A DNA stretch of 64,000 bases from Saccharopolyspora rosea (GTDB taxonomy: Bacteria > Actinomycetota > Actinomycetes > Mycobacteriales > Pseudonocardiaceae), in contig NZ_CP102826.1 of the NCBI RefSeq assembly GCF_025643595.1, positions 5,394,001 through 5,458,000 of the forward strand. Direction: 5' to 3'. A model generated the notes under the pieces. That model was given only the letters and a program-made list of their open reading frames with translations. It made no database searches and was not told the origin of the DNA. Shown here one piece after another: positions 8,971 to 16,952 of this stretch. The position numbers and the translations under genes are program-made. Position 1 is the stretch's first letter. The number at the start of each line of letters is the position of its first letter.

Positions 8971-9338
8971 GGCCGAACACGATATCGAGCCCGCTGATCA
9001 CCCGGCCGGCGCCCCCGCGATCACGTCACGGAACGGTCACGTAAGCGACGTCACACACGTTCGAAGTAACACCCGCCGAGCGCGCATCACGTCCCGTCAC
9101 CGGGCGTCCAGCGGGTCGCCATTTGCGCCCGTCACCCGGCCAATTCGAGCGGTGAATCCGTTGCACCCGATGCGGACGCAGCGTCGCGCCCCCGGTGATC
9201 TTTTCCATAAAGCGATGACCAACGGAATGGACACAACCGCCGTTTTTGGTGGTCTGGTGCTGGGCGCTGGGCTAGGTTTGCGCGGGTATTCGCTCGTGAC
9301 GACCACGCCCGTGAACTCCGGAGGTGGGCCGCAATCCC
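8971..9338. other. 368-bp intergenic region between ung and the MHS transporter
   Basis: No coding signal is convincing; short frames here lack codon bias. The stretch is more AT-rich than its neighbours, especially 9190-9260. It should contain divergent promoters for ung and the transporter, but I could not fix a -10/-35 pair. Confidence 0.4.
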
Positions 9339-10676
9339 ATGACTTCGCAGGAAAGAACCGGAACATCACTTGAGGAGCGGTCACTGCTGCGTCGGGCGAT
9401 CGCCGCGGCGGCGGTCGGCAACTGCACCGAGTGGTACGACTTCGGCGTCTACGCCTACGTCGCCTCCTACGTCGGCGCGAAGTTCTTCCCCAGCGACGAC
9501 CCCGCGGTGCAGACGCTGTCCGCGTTCGGGGTGTTCGCGATCTCGTTCCTGCTCCGGCCGCTCGGGAGCTTCTTCTTCGGGCCCCTCGGCGACCGCATCG
9601 GACGGCAGAAGGTCCTGGCCGTCACGATCCTGCTGATGGCGGGCTCGACCTTCGTCATCGGCCTGCTGCCCGAATACGGCAAGATCGGTGTCGCTGCCCC
9701 GGTGCTGTTCCTGCTCTGCCGCATGGTGCAGGGCTTCTCCACCGGCGGTGAATACGGCGGCGCGGCGACCTACATCGCGGAGTTCGCGCCGACCCGGCAC
9801 CGCGGGTTCTACGGCAGCTTCCTGGAATTCGGCACGCTCGTCGGGTTCGCATTGGGCGCCTCGGTGCCGACCGTTCTCATCCTGACGCTGCCGGACCAGG
9901 CGATGACGGACTGGGGCTGGCGAATTCCGTTCCTGGTCGCCGGGCCGCTCGGCGCGATCGGGCTGTACCTGAGGCGGAAGTTGGAGGACACCCCGGCGTT
10001 CAAGAACCTGGAGGCGACGCACAACGTCGCGAAGTCGCCGCTGAAGACGTTGGTGCAGCAACAATGGCGCCAGCTGCTGATCCTGATGGGGATCGTGATC
10101 GTGATCAACATCGCGAACTACACGATCCTGACCTACATGGAGACCTATCTCCAGCAGACGCTGCACATCCCGAAGACGACCGCGCTGCTGCCGCTGATCG
10201 GCGTCATCGTGATCATGCTGGTGCTCATCACGCCGGTCGGGGCGCTGTCCGACCGCATCGGGCGCAAGCCGGTGTTCATCTCCGCGTGCGTCTGCCTGAT
10301 CGTGCTGCCGATCCCGGCGTTCATGCTCATCGCCCAGGGCCACACGATCACCACGCTGCTGGGCCTGGCGCTGCTGGGCATCGGGCACGTGCAGCTGATC
10401 GGGCCGCTGGCGGCCACGCTGCCCGCGCTGTTCCCGACCAAGGTCCGCTACGCGGCGTTCTGCATCGGCTACAACATCTCGACCTCGCTGTTCGGCGGCA
10501 CCGCGCCGCTGGTCAACGAGTCGGTGGTGCAGTCGACCGGGAACTCCTTCTTCCCCGCCTACTACGTGATGGGGGCCGCGGTGATCTCGCTGATCCCGGT
10601 GCTGCTGATGAAGGAGACCGCGCGACGGCCGCTGAGCGACGACATGCCGCCGACCACCAGCGCGTCGACGGCGTGA
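9339..10676 (+). CDS. MFS transporter, metabolite:H+ symporter (MHS) family, ProP-like
   Basis: A 445-residue, 12-helix permease. Hallmarks are NCTEWYDFGVYAY in helix 1, GPLGDRIGRQKVL in the first cytoplasmic loop, GFSTGGEYGGAATYIAEFAP in helix 4 and GALSDRIGRKP in the central repeat. The MHS family imports osmolytes (proline, betaine) or organic acids such as citrate, shikimate or alpha-ketoglutarate with protons; the sequence alone does not decide the substrate. The ATG at 9339 has GGAGGT 13 bases upstream, a long spacing; an in-frame GTG at 9324 overlaps that site. Confidence 0.88.
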   Translation: MTSQERTGTSLEERSLLRRAIAAAAVGNCTEWYDFGVYAYVASYVGAKFFPSDDPAVQTLSAFGVFAISFLLRPLGSFFFGPLGDRIGRQKVLAVTILLMAGSTFVIGLLPEYGKIGVAAPVLFLLCRMVQGFSTGGEYGGAATYIAEFAPTRHRGFYGSFLEFGTLVGFALGASVPTVLILTLPDQAMTDWGWRIPFLVAGPLGAIGLYLRRKLEDTPAFKNLEATHNVAKSPLKTLVQQQWRQLLILMGIVIVINIANYTILTYMETYLQQTLHIPKTTALLPLIGVIVIMLVLITPVGALSDRIGRKPVFISACVCLIVLPIPAFMLIAQGHTITTLLGLALLGIGHVQLIGPLAATLPALFPTKVRYAAFCIGYNISTSLFGGTAPLVNESVVQSTGNSFFPAYYVMGAAVISLIPVLLMKETARRPLSDDMPPTTSASTA

Positions 10677-10682
10677 GCCGCG

Positions 10683-10706
10683 GGGCGCCCGGTGCGCCGG
10701 GCGCCC
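10683..10706. terminator. Bidirectional hairpin between the transporter and thiL
   Basis: GGGCGCCCGG/CCGGGCGCCC, a perfect 10-bp stem with loop TGCG, fills the 30-bp gap between two convergent genes. There is no T-run. Confidence 0.7.
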
Positions 10707-11672
10707 TCAGCGCCAGTGTTCCCAGCCCGACGGTCCCGCGTAGGCGTCGCCGTCGACGGTGACGCCTTCGCCCTCGACGACCGCGCCGATCGGGCGCCAC
10801 CCCTCGGGCAGCGGACGCCCCTGCGGGAACGTCGCGACCAGCGCCTGGTCCTCGCCCCCGGTGAGCACCCAGTGCCGGGCGTCCGCGCCCAGCGCCGAGG
10901 CGACCTCGGTCAGCCGCTGCGGCACCTCGACGAGCTCGGTGCGCACGTCGACGGCCACCCCGGACGCGGCCGCGATGTGCCCGAGGTCGGCGAGCAGCCC
11001 GTCGGAGGTGTCCACCATGGACGTCGCCCCGGCCACCGCCGCCTGCGGTCCCGCCTCGTACGGCGGTTCCGGCACCCGGTGCGCGCCGACCACCGCGACC
11101 GGCGAGCGGAAACCGCGGCCGAGCACCGCCAATCCGGCGGCCGACCAGCCCAGCCGTCCGGCGACGGCGACCACGTCACCGGGCCGGGCGCCGGACCGGG
11201 TCACCGGCTCGCGGCCCTGCAGGTCGCCGAGCGCCGTGACCGAGATCGTCAGTGACGTCGCCGACACCATGTCGCCGCCGACCACGCTGATCCCCACCCG
11301 CTGTGCTTCTTCCCACATGCCGGCCGCGAGCTCGTCGACCACGGTCGTCGGCAGGTCCGGGGAGCACCCGAGACCCACGAGCAGCCCCGTCGGGACCGCG
11401 CCCATCGCGGCGATGTCGGAGAGGTTCACCGCGACCGCCTTGCGCCCCACCTGGTGCGGTGTGGACCAGTCGAAACGGAAGTGGACCTGCTCGACCAGCA
11501 CGTCCGTGGTGGCCACCACGCGCCCGTCCGGCGCGGCCAGCACAGCGGCGTCGTCCCCCGGCCCGAGCAGGGTGCCCGGTGACTGCGCGCGCCCGGAAGT
11601 AACCCGGTTGATGAGACCGAACTCACCCACCTGGGAAATGGTCTGTGCGTCCTGTGACGAATCCGGACCCAA
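10707..11672 (-). CDS. thiL: Thiamine-monophosphate kinase
   Basis: Phosphorylates thiamine monophosphate to thiamine pyrophosphate. The protein has GEFGLINR at the N-terminus, LLGPGDDAAVLAAPDG, the Mg-binding TTDVLVEQVHFR, VNLSDIAAMGA, VVGGDMVSA and MVDTSDGLLADLG, as in the PurM/ThiL ATPase fold. I placed the start at a TTG (11672) because AAGGAAGG lies six bases upstream; a GTG eight codons further up (11696) has no better site. Length is about 321 residues, normal for ThiL. It is divergent from the Lrp-domain gene. Confidence 0.93.
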   Translation of the reverse strand: MGPDSSQDAQTISQVGEFGLINRVTSGRAQSPGTLLGPGDDAAVLAAPDGRVVATTDVLVEQVHFRFDWSTPHQVGRKAVAVNLSDIAAMGAVPTGLLVGLGCSPDLPTTVVDELAAGMWEEAQRVGISVVGGDMVSATSLTISVTALGDLQGREPVTRSGARPGDVVAVAGRLGWSAAGLAVLGRGFRSPVAVVGAHRVPEPPYEAGPQAAVAGATSMVDTSDGLLADLGHIAAASGVAVDVRTELVEVPQRLTEVASALGADARHWVLTGGEDQALVATFPQGRPLPEGWRPIGAVVEGEGVTVDGDAYAGPSGWEHWR

Positions 11673-11710
11673 CTGAGACCTTCCTTCCTGGAGCACGTGC
11701 TCGCGACGAT

Positions 11711-11739
11711 GGGGTAGCTTGCTGCCAGTTTCCTACCCC
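11711..11739. promoter_or_regulatory. Inverted repeat between thiL and the Lrp-domain gene
   Basis: GGGGTAG (11711-11717) and CTACCCC (11733-11739) form 7-bp arms 15 bp apart in the divergent promoter region. It could be an operator; no regulator is assigned. Confidence 0.35.
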
Positions 11740-11769
11740 GAGCGCGGGGCCGAGACGAAGGGGCACGCC

Positions 11770-12003
11770 GTGGTTCAGGCTTACATCCTCATCCAGACCG
11801 AGGTCGGCAAGGCCGCCGCCGTCGCCGCCGAGATCGCCGGGTCCCCGGGCATCATCAGCGCCGAGGACGTCACCGGTCCCTACGACGTGATCGTGCGCGC
11901 CGAGGCCGAGAACGTGGACCTGCTCGGCAAGATGGTCGTCGCCCGCATCCAGAACGTCGAGGGCATCACCCGCACCCTCACCTGTCCCGTGGTGCACCTG
12001 TGA
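11770..12003 (+). CDS. Stand-alone Lrp/AsnC ligand-binding (RAM) domain protein
   Basis: A 77-residue protein beginning VVQAYILIQTEVGKAAAVAA. It has the alpha-beta sandwich pattern of the effector-binding half of Lrp/AsnC regulators, including GPYDVIVRAEAENVDLLGK, but no DNA-binding domain. Such single domains oligomerise and bind amino acids in related bacteria; whether this one modulates a full-length Lrp is unknown. The GTG has AAGGGG six bases upstream. The next gene on this strand follows by about 75 bp. Confidence 0.85.
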   Translation: MVQAYILIQTEVGKAAAVAAEIAGSPGIISAEDVTGPYDVIVRAEAENVDLLGKMVVARIQNVEGITRTLTCPVVHL

Positions 12004-12079
12004 CCGAGCGGGCGGGGCCGCACCGCGCGGACTCCGCCCGACCAGGGCGGTGCGAAGACCGGCCGCCGCCCGTGTTGTA

Positions 12080-12667
12080 GTGGACGACGTGGTTCGGCAA
12101 TCAGCGTCCGGGGTGCCCCGACCGGTGTTGATCGCGGCGATCACGCTCGGAGTTCTCCTGGCGGTCGCGGTCGCCGGGATCGGCGTGTACGCGAAGATCA
12201 GCGACAGCAGGCAGCGCGCCGCCGTCGAGGCCGCCGAGCAGGCCCGGCGCACCGGGCCGCTCCCGTTGGCCCCGGTCCCCGCGCCGAAGGCGGGCTCCCC
12301 GGAGTGCGCCGCGGTGCTCGCCGCGCTGCCGCGCGAGCTCACCGTCCACCACGACCGCGTGCCGCGCCGCCCGCTCGCCGAGCCGGTGCCGCCGGCGAGC
12401 GTCGCCTGGGGCGACGCCGGGCACGATCCGGCGACGGTGCGCTGCGGCATGGACGCCCCGGCCGAGCTGACGCCGACCTCCCAGCTGCTCGACGTCTCCG
12501 GGGTGAGCTGGCTGCGGATCGACCAGGGCGGCGACACCAGCTGGCTCGCCGTGGACCGCCCGGTCTACGTGGCGCTGACGGTGCCCGCCGACGCCGGTAC
12601 CGGCCCCCTCCAGGACCTCTCCGACGTCCTCGGCCGAACCCTGCCGAAGAAACCGGTCTTCGGCTGA
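12080..12667 (+). CDS. DUF3515 membrane-anchored protein
   Basis: About 195 residues: one N-terminal transmembrane helix (VLIAAITLGVLLAVAVAGIGVY), then an extracytoplasmic domain with paired cysteines (SPECAAVLAAL and ATVRCGMD) and a C-terminal LPKKPVFG. This matches DUF3515, which accompanies ddl and thiL in actinobacteria and has no known function. Starts at 12050, 12080 and 12089 are all in frame and none has a Shine-Dalgarno, so the N-terminus is uncertain. Only 8 bp separate its stop from the convergent ddl stop. Confidence 0.78.
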   Translation: MDDVVRQSASGVPRPVLIAAITLGVLLAVAVAGIGVYAKISDSRQRAAVEAAEQARRTGPLPLAPVPAPKAGSPECAAVLAALPRELTVHHDRVPRRPLAEPVPPASVAWGDAGHDPATVRCGMDAPAELTPTSQLLDVSGVSWLRIDQGGDTSWLAVDRPVYVALTVPADAGTGPLQDLSDVLGRTLPKKPVFG

Positions 12668-12675
12668 GCCGGCGC

Positions 12676-13767
12676 TCAGCGCAGGCCGGTACCGCGGGCG
12701 AGGGCGGTCTCGACGAGGGTGGTGAGCAGCGTCGGGTAGTCGATGCCGGTGTGCTCCCACATCCGCGGGTACAGCGAGATCGCGGTGAACCCGGGCATCG
12801 TGTTGACCTCGTTGAGGATCGGCTCGCCCTCGGGGGTGAGGAAGAAGTCGACCCGGGCCAGTCCCTGGCAGTCCAGGGCGCGGAAGGCGCGCACCGCCAT
12901 GTCGCGCAACCGCTCGATCGCGTCGTCGCCGATCTTGGCCGGGATGTCGAACTCGGTGACGTCGTCGAGGTACTTGGACTCGTAGTCGTACCAGTCGCTC
13001 TCACCGGTCACGCGGAGTTCGGCGGGCAACGACGCCTCGATCCGCCCGTCCGGGAACTCCAGCACGCCGCACTCGACCTCGCGACCGGTGATCGCGGCCT
13101 CGACGATCACCTTGGGATCGGTGCGCCGCGCCTCGGCGATCGCCGCGTCCAGGTCGGCCCAGTCGGTGACCTTGGTGATGCCCACCGACGAACCGGCGCG
13201 CATCGGCTTGACGAACACCGGCAGCCCCAGCCGTTCCCGGGCCTGGTCGTCCAGTGTGGACCGATCGCGGCGCAAGATCTCGTACCGCCCGACCGAAAGC
13301 CCTTCGGCGGCAAGCAGTTTCTTGGTGTACTCCTTGTCCATCGACACCGCGCTGGCCAGCACCCCGGGCCCGACGTAGGGGACGTCGGCCATCTCCAGCA
13401 GCCCCTGGATGGTGCCGTCCTCGCCGAAGGCGCCGTGCAGCACCGGGAAGACCACGTCCACCGACGACAGGACCTCACCGCCGCGGCCGGGTTCGAGCAG
13501 CACCAGTTCGCGGCGGGTGGCGTCTCCGGGCAGCACGACGGCGTCGCCGCCGGTGACCTCCGGGACCTCGCGGTCGTGGATCGCCAGCTGCTCCGGATCA
13601 CCGGTGCCCAGCACCCAGGCGCCCTCCCGGGTGATGCCGACCGGCACGATCTCGAAGCGTTCGGTGTCCAGGTGCGCGAGCACGCTCCCCGCGGAGAGGC
13701 ACGAGATGCCGTGTTCGGTGCTGCGCCCGCCGAAGACGACCGCCACCCGGGTCTTGCGCTGTGTCAT
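12676..13767 (-). CDS. ddl: D-alanine--D-alanine ligase
   Basis: A 363-residue ATP-grasp ligase that makes D-Ala-D-Ala for peptidoglycan. It has [22 protein letters not shown] at the N-terminus, [48 protein letters not shown] and [10 protein letters not shown] near the C-terminus, with the substrate-binding ligands intact. [12 protein letters not shown] loop followed by YVGPG is consistent with a ligase rather than a D-Ala-D-Lac enzyme. In mycobacteria gpsA sits directly upstream; here four other genes lie between. Confidence 0.96.
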   Translation of the reverse strand: MTQRKTRVAVVFGGRSTEHGISCLSAGSVLAHLDTERFEIVPVGITREGAWVLGTGDPEQLAIHDREVPEVTGGDAVVLPGDATRRELVLLEPGRGGEVLSSVDVVFPVLHGAFGEDGTIQGLLEMADVPYVGPGVLASAVSMDKEYTKKLLAAEGLSVGRYEILRRDRSTLDDQARERLGLPVFVKPMRAGSSVGITKVTDWADLDAAIAEARRTDPKVIVEAAITGREVECGVLEFPDGRIEASLPAELRVTGESDWYDYESKYLDDVTEFDIPAKIGDDAIERLRDMAVRAFRALDCQGLARVDFFLTPEGEPILNEVNTMPGFTAISLYPRMWEHTGIDYPTLLTTLVETALARGTGLR

Positions 13768-13803
13768 GCGCCGGACGATACCTGGCGCGTCGGGAGCCGC
13801 CGT

Positions 13804-15213
13804 TCACCTGCCACCGCACGATCGGGCCACGAGCGGCAGTGCTCGGACCAGGTCGTCGCGCGAACACGCGGCGTAGCCGAGGGCCAGCCCGAACCAGCGC
13901 TGCGGTCCGGCGTGGTGCCGCCGCAGTCCGTCCAGGACCAAGCCGTGCTCGCGTCCCGCGTCCACGACCCGCCGCTCGGTGTCGGCGTCCGGCAGCGGCA
14001 GCACCACGTGCGCGCCCGCCTGGTCGCCGAACACCTCGATGCCCGCGGCGCCCAGCCGTTCCACGACGAGGGCTCGGCGCTGGGACAGTTCCCGGCGCAG
14101 TCGGCGCAGGTGCCTGCCCAGGTCGCCGTGCCGGGCGAGTTCGACGAGGACCCGCTGCCCCGCCGGGGCCGGACTGGTGCCGGAACGCGCGCGGTGCTCC
14201 AGCACGGCGGCCGAGACCTCGCGGGGCGCGAGCATCCAGCCCACGCCGAGCGTCGGGGTGAGGATCTTGCTGGTCGTGCCCAGGTGCACCACGACGTCGG
14301 GGGCCAGCGACGCCAGCACCGGCAGCGGCGCGACGTCGTAGCGCAGCTCGCCGTCGTAGTCGTCCTCGACGATCAGCCAGCCCTCGGCGCGGGCCCGCTC
14401 GACCAGCGCGATCCGGCGTTCCGCGGGCAGCCGCCCGCCGATCGGGTACTGGTGCGCGGGAGAGCAGTAGACCGCCTGCACCCCGCGCGGCACGTCCTCG
14501 ACGACGAGACCGGCGTGGTCGACCGGCGCCGGCACCACCCGCATCCCCGCCGTCCGCAGCGCCCCCACCGCGCGCTGGTAGCCCGGCTCCTCCACGGCGA
14601 CCGAGGCACCGCGCGGCAGCACCGCGAACGCCAGCTCCGCCACCGCCGAGGTCGTGCCGCCGGTGGCGAGCACGTTGTCGACGCCGAGACCGCCGACGAC
14701 CAGCCCGCGGTGGCGCAACAGGTGTTCCACGACGGCCTCGCGGTACTCGGCCAGCCCGGGCCGCGCCGGGGTGTCGTCCGGCGGGGCGTCGGCCGCCGCG
14801 CGCCACGCGCGGCGCCAGGCCGCCCGGTCGATGCCCTCCGCCCACGGCACACCGGGCGTGAGGACCACGGCGGACTCCTCGCTCGGCTGCTCGGCGCGCT
14901 CGGCGGCGGCCACCGGAGTCCGCGTGCCGGGCGGGCGGGTGGTCACGTAGGTGCCCGAACCGTGGCGGCCGACGATCCAGCCCTCGGCGTGCAGCTGCTC
15001 GTAGGCGGCGGCGGTCACGGTGCGGCTGACGGCCAGGTGGCGCGCGAGCACGCGGGTCGACGGCAAGCGGTCGCCGTCGCGCAGCTGGCCGACCGTGGCC
15101 GCGTGCCGCAGCGCGTCGGCGAGCTGCGCGGCGAGCGGACGAGCGTCCTCGCGGTCGAGTTCGACGGCGAGCTCCAGCAGCGGGGAGCTGGCCCCCGGTA
15201 CCGCGTGTGGCAT
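13804..15213 (-). CDS. MocR/PdxR-type GntR regulator with aminotransferase-like domain
   Basis: A 469-residue regulator. An N-terminal winged helix (RPLAAQLADALRHA, LPSTRVLARHLAVSRTVTAAAYEQL; about 20-85) is followed by a fold-type I PLP domain with YCSPAHQYPIGG, VEDDYDGELRYD and the lysine region HLGTTSKILTPTLGVGW. Members bind PLP as a sensor. The ATG has GAGGAG nine bases upstream. It is divergent from a PPOX flavoprotein gene with a repeat-rich 59-bp gap, the usual arrangement for regulator and target. Confidence 0.93.
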   Translation of the reverse strand: MPHAVPGASSPLLELAVELDREDARPLAAQLADALRHAATVGQLRDGDRLPSTRVLARHLAVSRTVTAAAYEQLHAEGWIVGRHGSGTYVTTRPPGTRTPVAAAERAEQPSEESAVVLTPGVPWAEGIDRAAWRRAWRAAADAPPDDTPARPGLAEYREAVVEHLLRHRGLVVGGLGVDNVLATGGTTSAVAELAFAVLPRGASVAVEEPGYQRAVGALRTAGMRVVPAPVDHAGLVVEDVPRGVQAVYCSPAHQYPIGGRLPAERRIALVERARAEGWLIVEDDYDGELRYDVAPLPVLASLAPDVVVHLGTTSKILTPTLGVGWMLAPREVSAAVLEHRARSGTSPAPAGQRVLVELARHGDLGRHLRRLRRELSQRRALVVERLGAAGIEVFGDQAGAHVVLPLPDADTERRVVDAGREHGLVLDGLRRHHAGPQRWFGLALGYAACSRDDLVRALPLVARSCGGR

Positions 15214-15231
15214 TTCGAAATTCTCCTCGAT

Positions 15232-15253
15232 TGGCACTTCGATGATGCCACTT
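15232..15253. promoter_or_regulatory. MocR-type operator (direct plus inverted repeats)
   Basis: On the minus strand AAGTGGCA (15253-15246) is followed 14 bp later by AAGTGCCA (15239-15232). The halves TGGCA/TGCCA (15232-15236, 15246-15250) also form an inverted repeat. Direct repeats spaced in this way in the divergent gap are typical of PdxR/MocR targets. Confidence 0.55.
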
Positions 15254-15272
15254 GTCGGACGATCCTGGTCCG

Positions 15273-15926
15273 GTGACCCTCTCTCCCACCGAACGGTCCA
15301 CGATCCGCCGCGGTGCCGCCCGAGCGCGCACCGACCGGGCCGACCTGCACGCGATCCTCGACGCCGGTCTGGTCTGCCACCTGGGCGTGCAGATCGACGG
15401 CTCACCGCGCGTGCTGCCGACCGCCTACGGGCGCGACGGCGACACGCTGTACGCGCACGGCTCGACCGGTGCCCGGAGCCTCCGGGAAGCCGCCGAGGAG
15501 CCGGCGGTCTGCGTGGCGGTGACGCTGGTCGACGGGATCGTCTACGCCCGGTCGCTGTTCCACCACTCGGTCAACTACCGCTCGGCGGTGATCCACGCCC
15601 GGGCCCGCGCGGTCACCGATCCGGACGAGACCTGGCGGGCGCTCCAGGTGATCACCGACCACCTCGCGCCCGGCTCGTGGGAGCACGCGCGGCACCCGAA
15701 CCGCAAGGAGCTGGCGGCGACCGCGGTGATCGCGGTGGACCTGGGCGAGGCGTCGGTGAAGGTCCGCGACGGCGGCGCCGTCGACGAACCCGAGGACGTC
15801 GAGGCCGCGACCGCCTGGGCGGGGGTGCTGCCGCTGCGGTGGTCGTGGGGCGAGCCCGAACCCGCGCCGGACCTGCCGCCCGGCGCCGAGGTCCCGCGGC
15901 ACGTGCGCGGCCGGGGCGTGCGCTGA
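15273..15926 (+). CDS. Pyridoxamine 5'-phosphate oxidase family (Nim-like) flavoprotein
   Basis: About 217 residues with a split-barrel FMN-binding fold: LHAILDAGLVCHLGVQIDGSPRVLPTAYGRDGDTLYAHGS, then ARSLFHHSVNYRSAVIHARARAV. This is the Nim/PPOX subgroup, which often sits opposite a MocR regulator. The reaction is not known and it need not oxidise pyridoxamine phosphate. The start is a GTG (15273) with no ribosome site, so the mRNA is probably leaderless; a TTG at 15252 is also in frame. Confidence 0.82.
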   Translation: MTLSPTERSTIRRGAARARTDRADLHAILDAGLVCHLGVQIDGSPRVLPTAYGRDGDTLYAHGSTGARSLREAAEEPAVCVAVTLVDGIVYARSLFHHSVNYRSAVIHARARAVTDPDETWRALQVITDHLAPGSWEHARHPNRKELAATAVIAVDLGEASVKVRDGGAVDEPEDVEAATAWAGVLPLRWSWGEPEPAPDLPPGAEVPRHVRGRGVR

Positions 15927-15991
15927 CACCGCGACCCCGGTCCACCCGTCGCCGGCGAGCCGGCCGCTGGGTGCGCTCCTGACCCGACGAG

Positions 15992-16028
15992 GACCCCGCC
16001 CGAACGCCGACGTCGCGGGCCCGGGGTC
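15992..16028. terminator. Hairpin between convergent PPOX and cysteine dioxygenase genes
   Basis: GACCCCGCCCG pairs with CGGGC-C-GGGGTC around a 13-nt loop, about 12 bp with one bulge. There is no T-run, so termination is plausible rather than certain. Confidence 0.45.
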
Positions 16029-16217
16029 TGCCGCGGCGTCCCGACGGGTCAGCCCGCCATCGACCGATCGGACACGATGTCGCGGGACAGCGGTGCGACC
16101 ACGTCGAGAACCCCGCGCACCGCGTGCTCATGCGTCCTCCCGTGAGCTCGGCTGGGAACCACCGGAGAGGACACCGCGCGACCTTTTCGGCCGCGGCAGC
16201 GCGCGGTTACGGGCTCG

Positions 16218-16694
16218 CTACGCCTCGCGCACACCGCGCAGCCCGTCGACCGGGTCGTGCTCGTAGGTCGTCATGCGGGTTCTGCCGGGGCGGTAGACGT
16301 GGATGCTGACCGCCGGGTCGGGGCCGTCGTTGTGCACCTGGTGCACGTAGTTCGGGCCGAACACGCGGGACTGGCCCGCGACGACGGTGTGCAGCACCTC
16401 GGAGTTCCGGTGCTGGATGACGCGCTCCGTCAACGTCCCGGAGACCACGGTGAAGGCGCCGGTGGCGCCGCCGTGGTCGTGCAGATCGGTGTGCTGGCCG
16501 GGCAGCCAGCTCAGCAGCCACACCTCCTGCCCGTCGGTGCGGTCCAGCAGTTCGCTGAACCGCTGCTGCGGGTCGTAGCGCAGCAGGTGCGCCCACGAGG
16601 TGCGGTCGGCGGCGAGCTCGCGGGCGACGCGCACCGGATGGGCCAGGGACAGGTCGGCGGGCGCGGCCACGGTGTTCTCGGGAACGGCAAACAC
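16218..16694 (-). CDS. Cysteine dioxygenase, bacterial type
   Basis: A 158-residue cupin that oxidises cysteine to cysteine sulfinate. The iron ligands H72 and H74 lie in LHDHGGATGAFTVVSGTLTE, and the third is H118 in YVHQVHNDG. The GTG at 16694 has GAAGGA nine bases upstream. It is preceded by its own promoter and a cysteine-rich leader peptide (16774-16860). A 3-mercaptopropionate dioxygenase is the main alternative for this family. No rhodanese partner gene follows, unlike many actinobacterial homologues. Confidence 0.88.
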   Translation of the reverse strand: MFAVPENTVAAPADLSLAHPVRVARELAADRTSWAHLLRYDPQQRFSELLDRTDGQEVWLLSWLPGQHTDLHDHGGATGAFTVVSGTLTERVIQHRNSEVLHTVVAGQSRVFGPNYVHQVHNDGPDPAVSIHVYRPGRTRMTTYEHDPVDGLRGVREA

Positions 16695-16728
16695 TTCGGG
16701 AAGTCCTTCGCGGATGTGCGGTCGTGCC

Positions 16729-16755
16729 GACGGGTCCGGCGCACGCCGACCCGTC
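16729..16755 (-). promoter_or_regulatory. Hairpin between the Cys leader peptide and cysteine dioxygenase
   Basis: GACGGGTC (minus strand 16755-16748) pairs with GACCCGTC (16736-16729), with an inner GGCG/CGCC extension. It lies between the leader stop and the dioxygenase start and has no T-run. It is a candidate attenuator or pause structure, perhaps acting with Rho. Confidence 0.5.
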
Positions 16756-16773
16756 AGCGATGACAGGGATCGA

Positions 16774-16860
16774 TCAGCACGAAGGACACAGACAGAGCGC
16801 GCTGGCGACCCGGCGCAGGTCGATGTGACCCCGCCGGTCGGTCATGGCGCGCAACAACAT
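16774..16860 (-). CDS. Cysteine-responsive leader peptide (28 residues)
   Basis: A short ORF starting MLLRAMTDRRGHIDLRRVAS and ending A-L-C-L-C-P-S-C-stop. The core (RRGHIDLRRVASALC) matches the actinobacterial family of leader peptides found ahead of sulfur-assimilation genes, in which ribosome stalling at terminal Cys codons reports cysteine supply. The first ATG (16860) follows TTCAGT by seven bases, so the transcript should be leaderless; a second in-frame ATG is at 16845. Three of the last six codons are Cys. It is too short for standard ORF calling. Confidence 0.8.
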   Translation of the reverse strand: MLLRAMTDRRGHIDLRRVASALCLCPSC

Positions 16861-16867
16861 GCCGCGA

Positions 16868-16897
16868 ACTGAACCAGCAACGGCGCGGGTCCGTCAA
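16868..16897 (-). promoter_or_regulatory. Promoter of the Cys leader/cysteine dioxygenase transcript
   Basis: Minus strand TTGACG (16897-16892), 18-bp spacer, TTCAGT (16873-16868), then seven bases to the leader ATG. This is the same architecture as the ilvB leader promoter in this window. Confidence 0.65.
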
Positions 16898-16914
16898 CCC
16901 GAACGGACCCGCGC
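16883..16914 (-). terminator. Terminator of the cystathionine gamma-lyase-type gene
   Basis: A perfect 12-bp stem GCGCGGGTCCGT/ACGGACCCGCGC with an 8-nt loop, just downstream of the upstream gene. It overlaps the -35 of the leader promoter, which separates the two transcription units. Confidence 0.7.
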
Positions 16915-16952
16915 ACCGCGGATCTCACACCGTCGAGCACCGGAACCGGATC

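Noticed and set aside
9345..10388. Long minus-strand frame opposite the MHS transporter
   Set aside because: Asp/Arg/Gln/Glu-rich antisense shadow; the plus strand carries clear MFS motifs.
13598..15331. Long minus-strand frame across mocR and the end of ddl
   Set aside because: Arg/Ala/Gly-rich shadow typical of high-GC DNA. The true frames are mocR and ddl, which carry all family motifs.
16049..16140. Short minus-strand frame ending VRGVLDVVAPLSRDIVSDRS, and an alternative ATG after GGGAGG
   Set aside because: The first looks protein-like but has no start with a ribosome site; the second has a site but a cysteine/tryptophan-rich shadow product that runs into the PPOX gene. It may be a relic; support is too weak for an entry.
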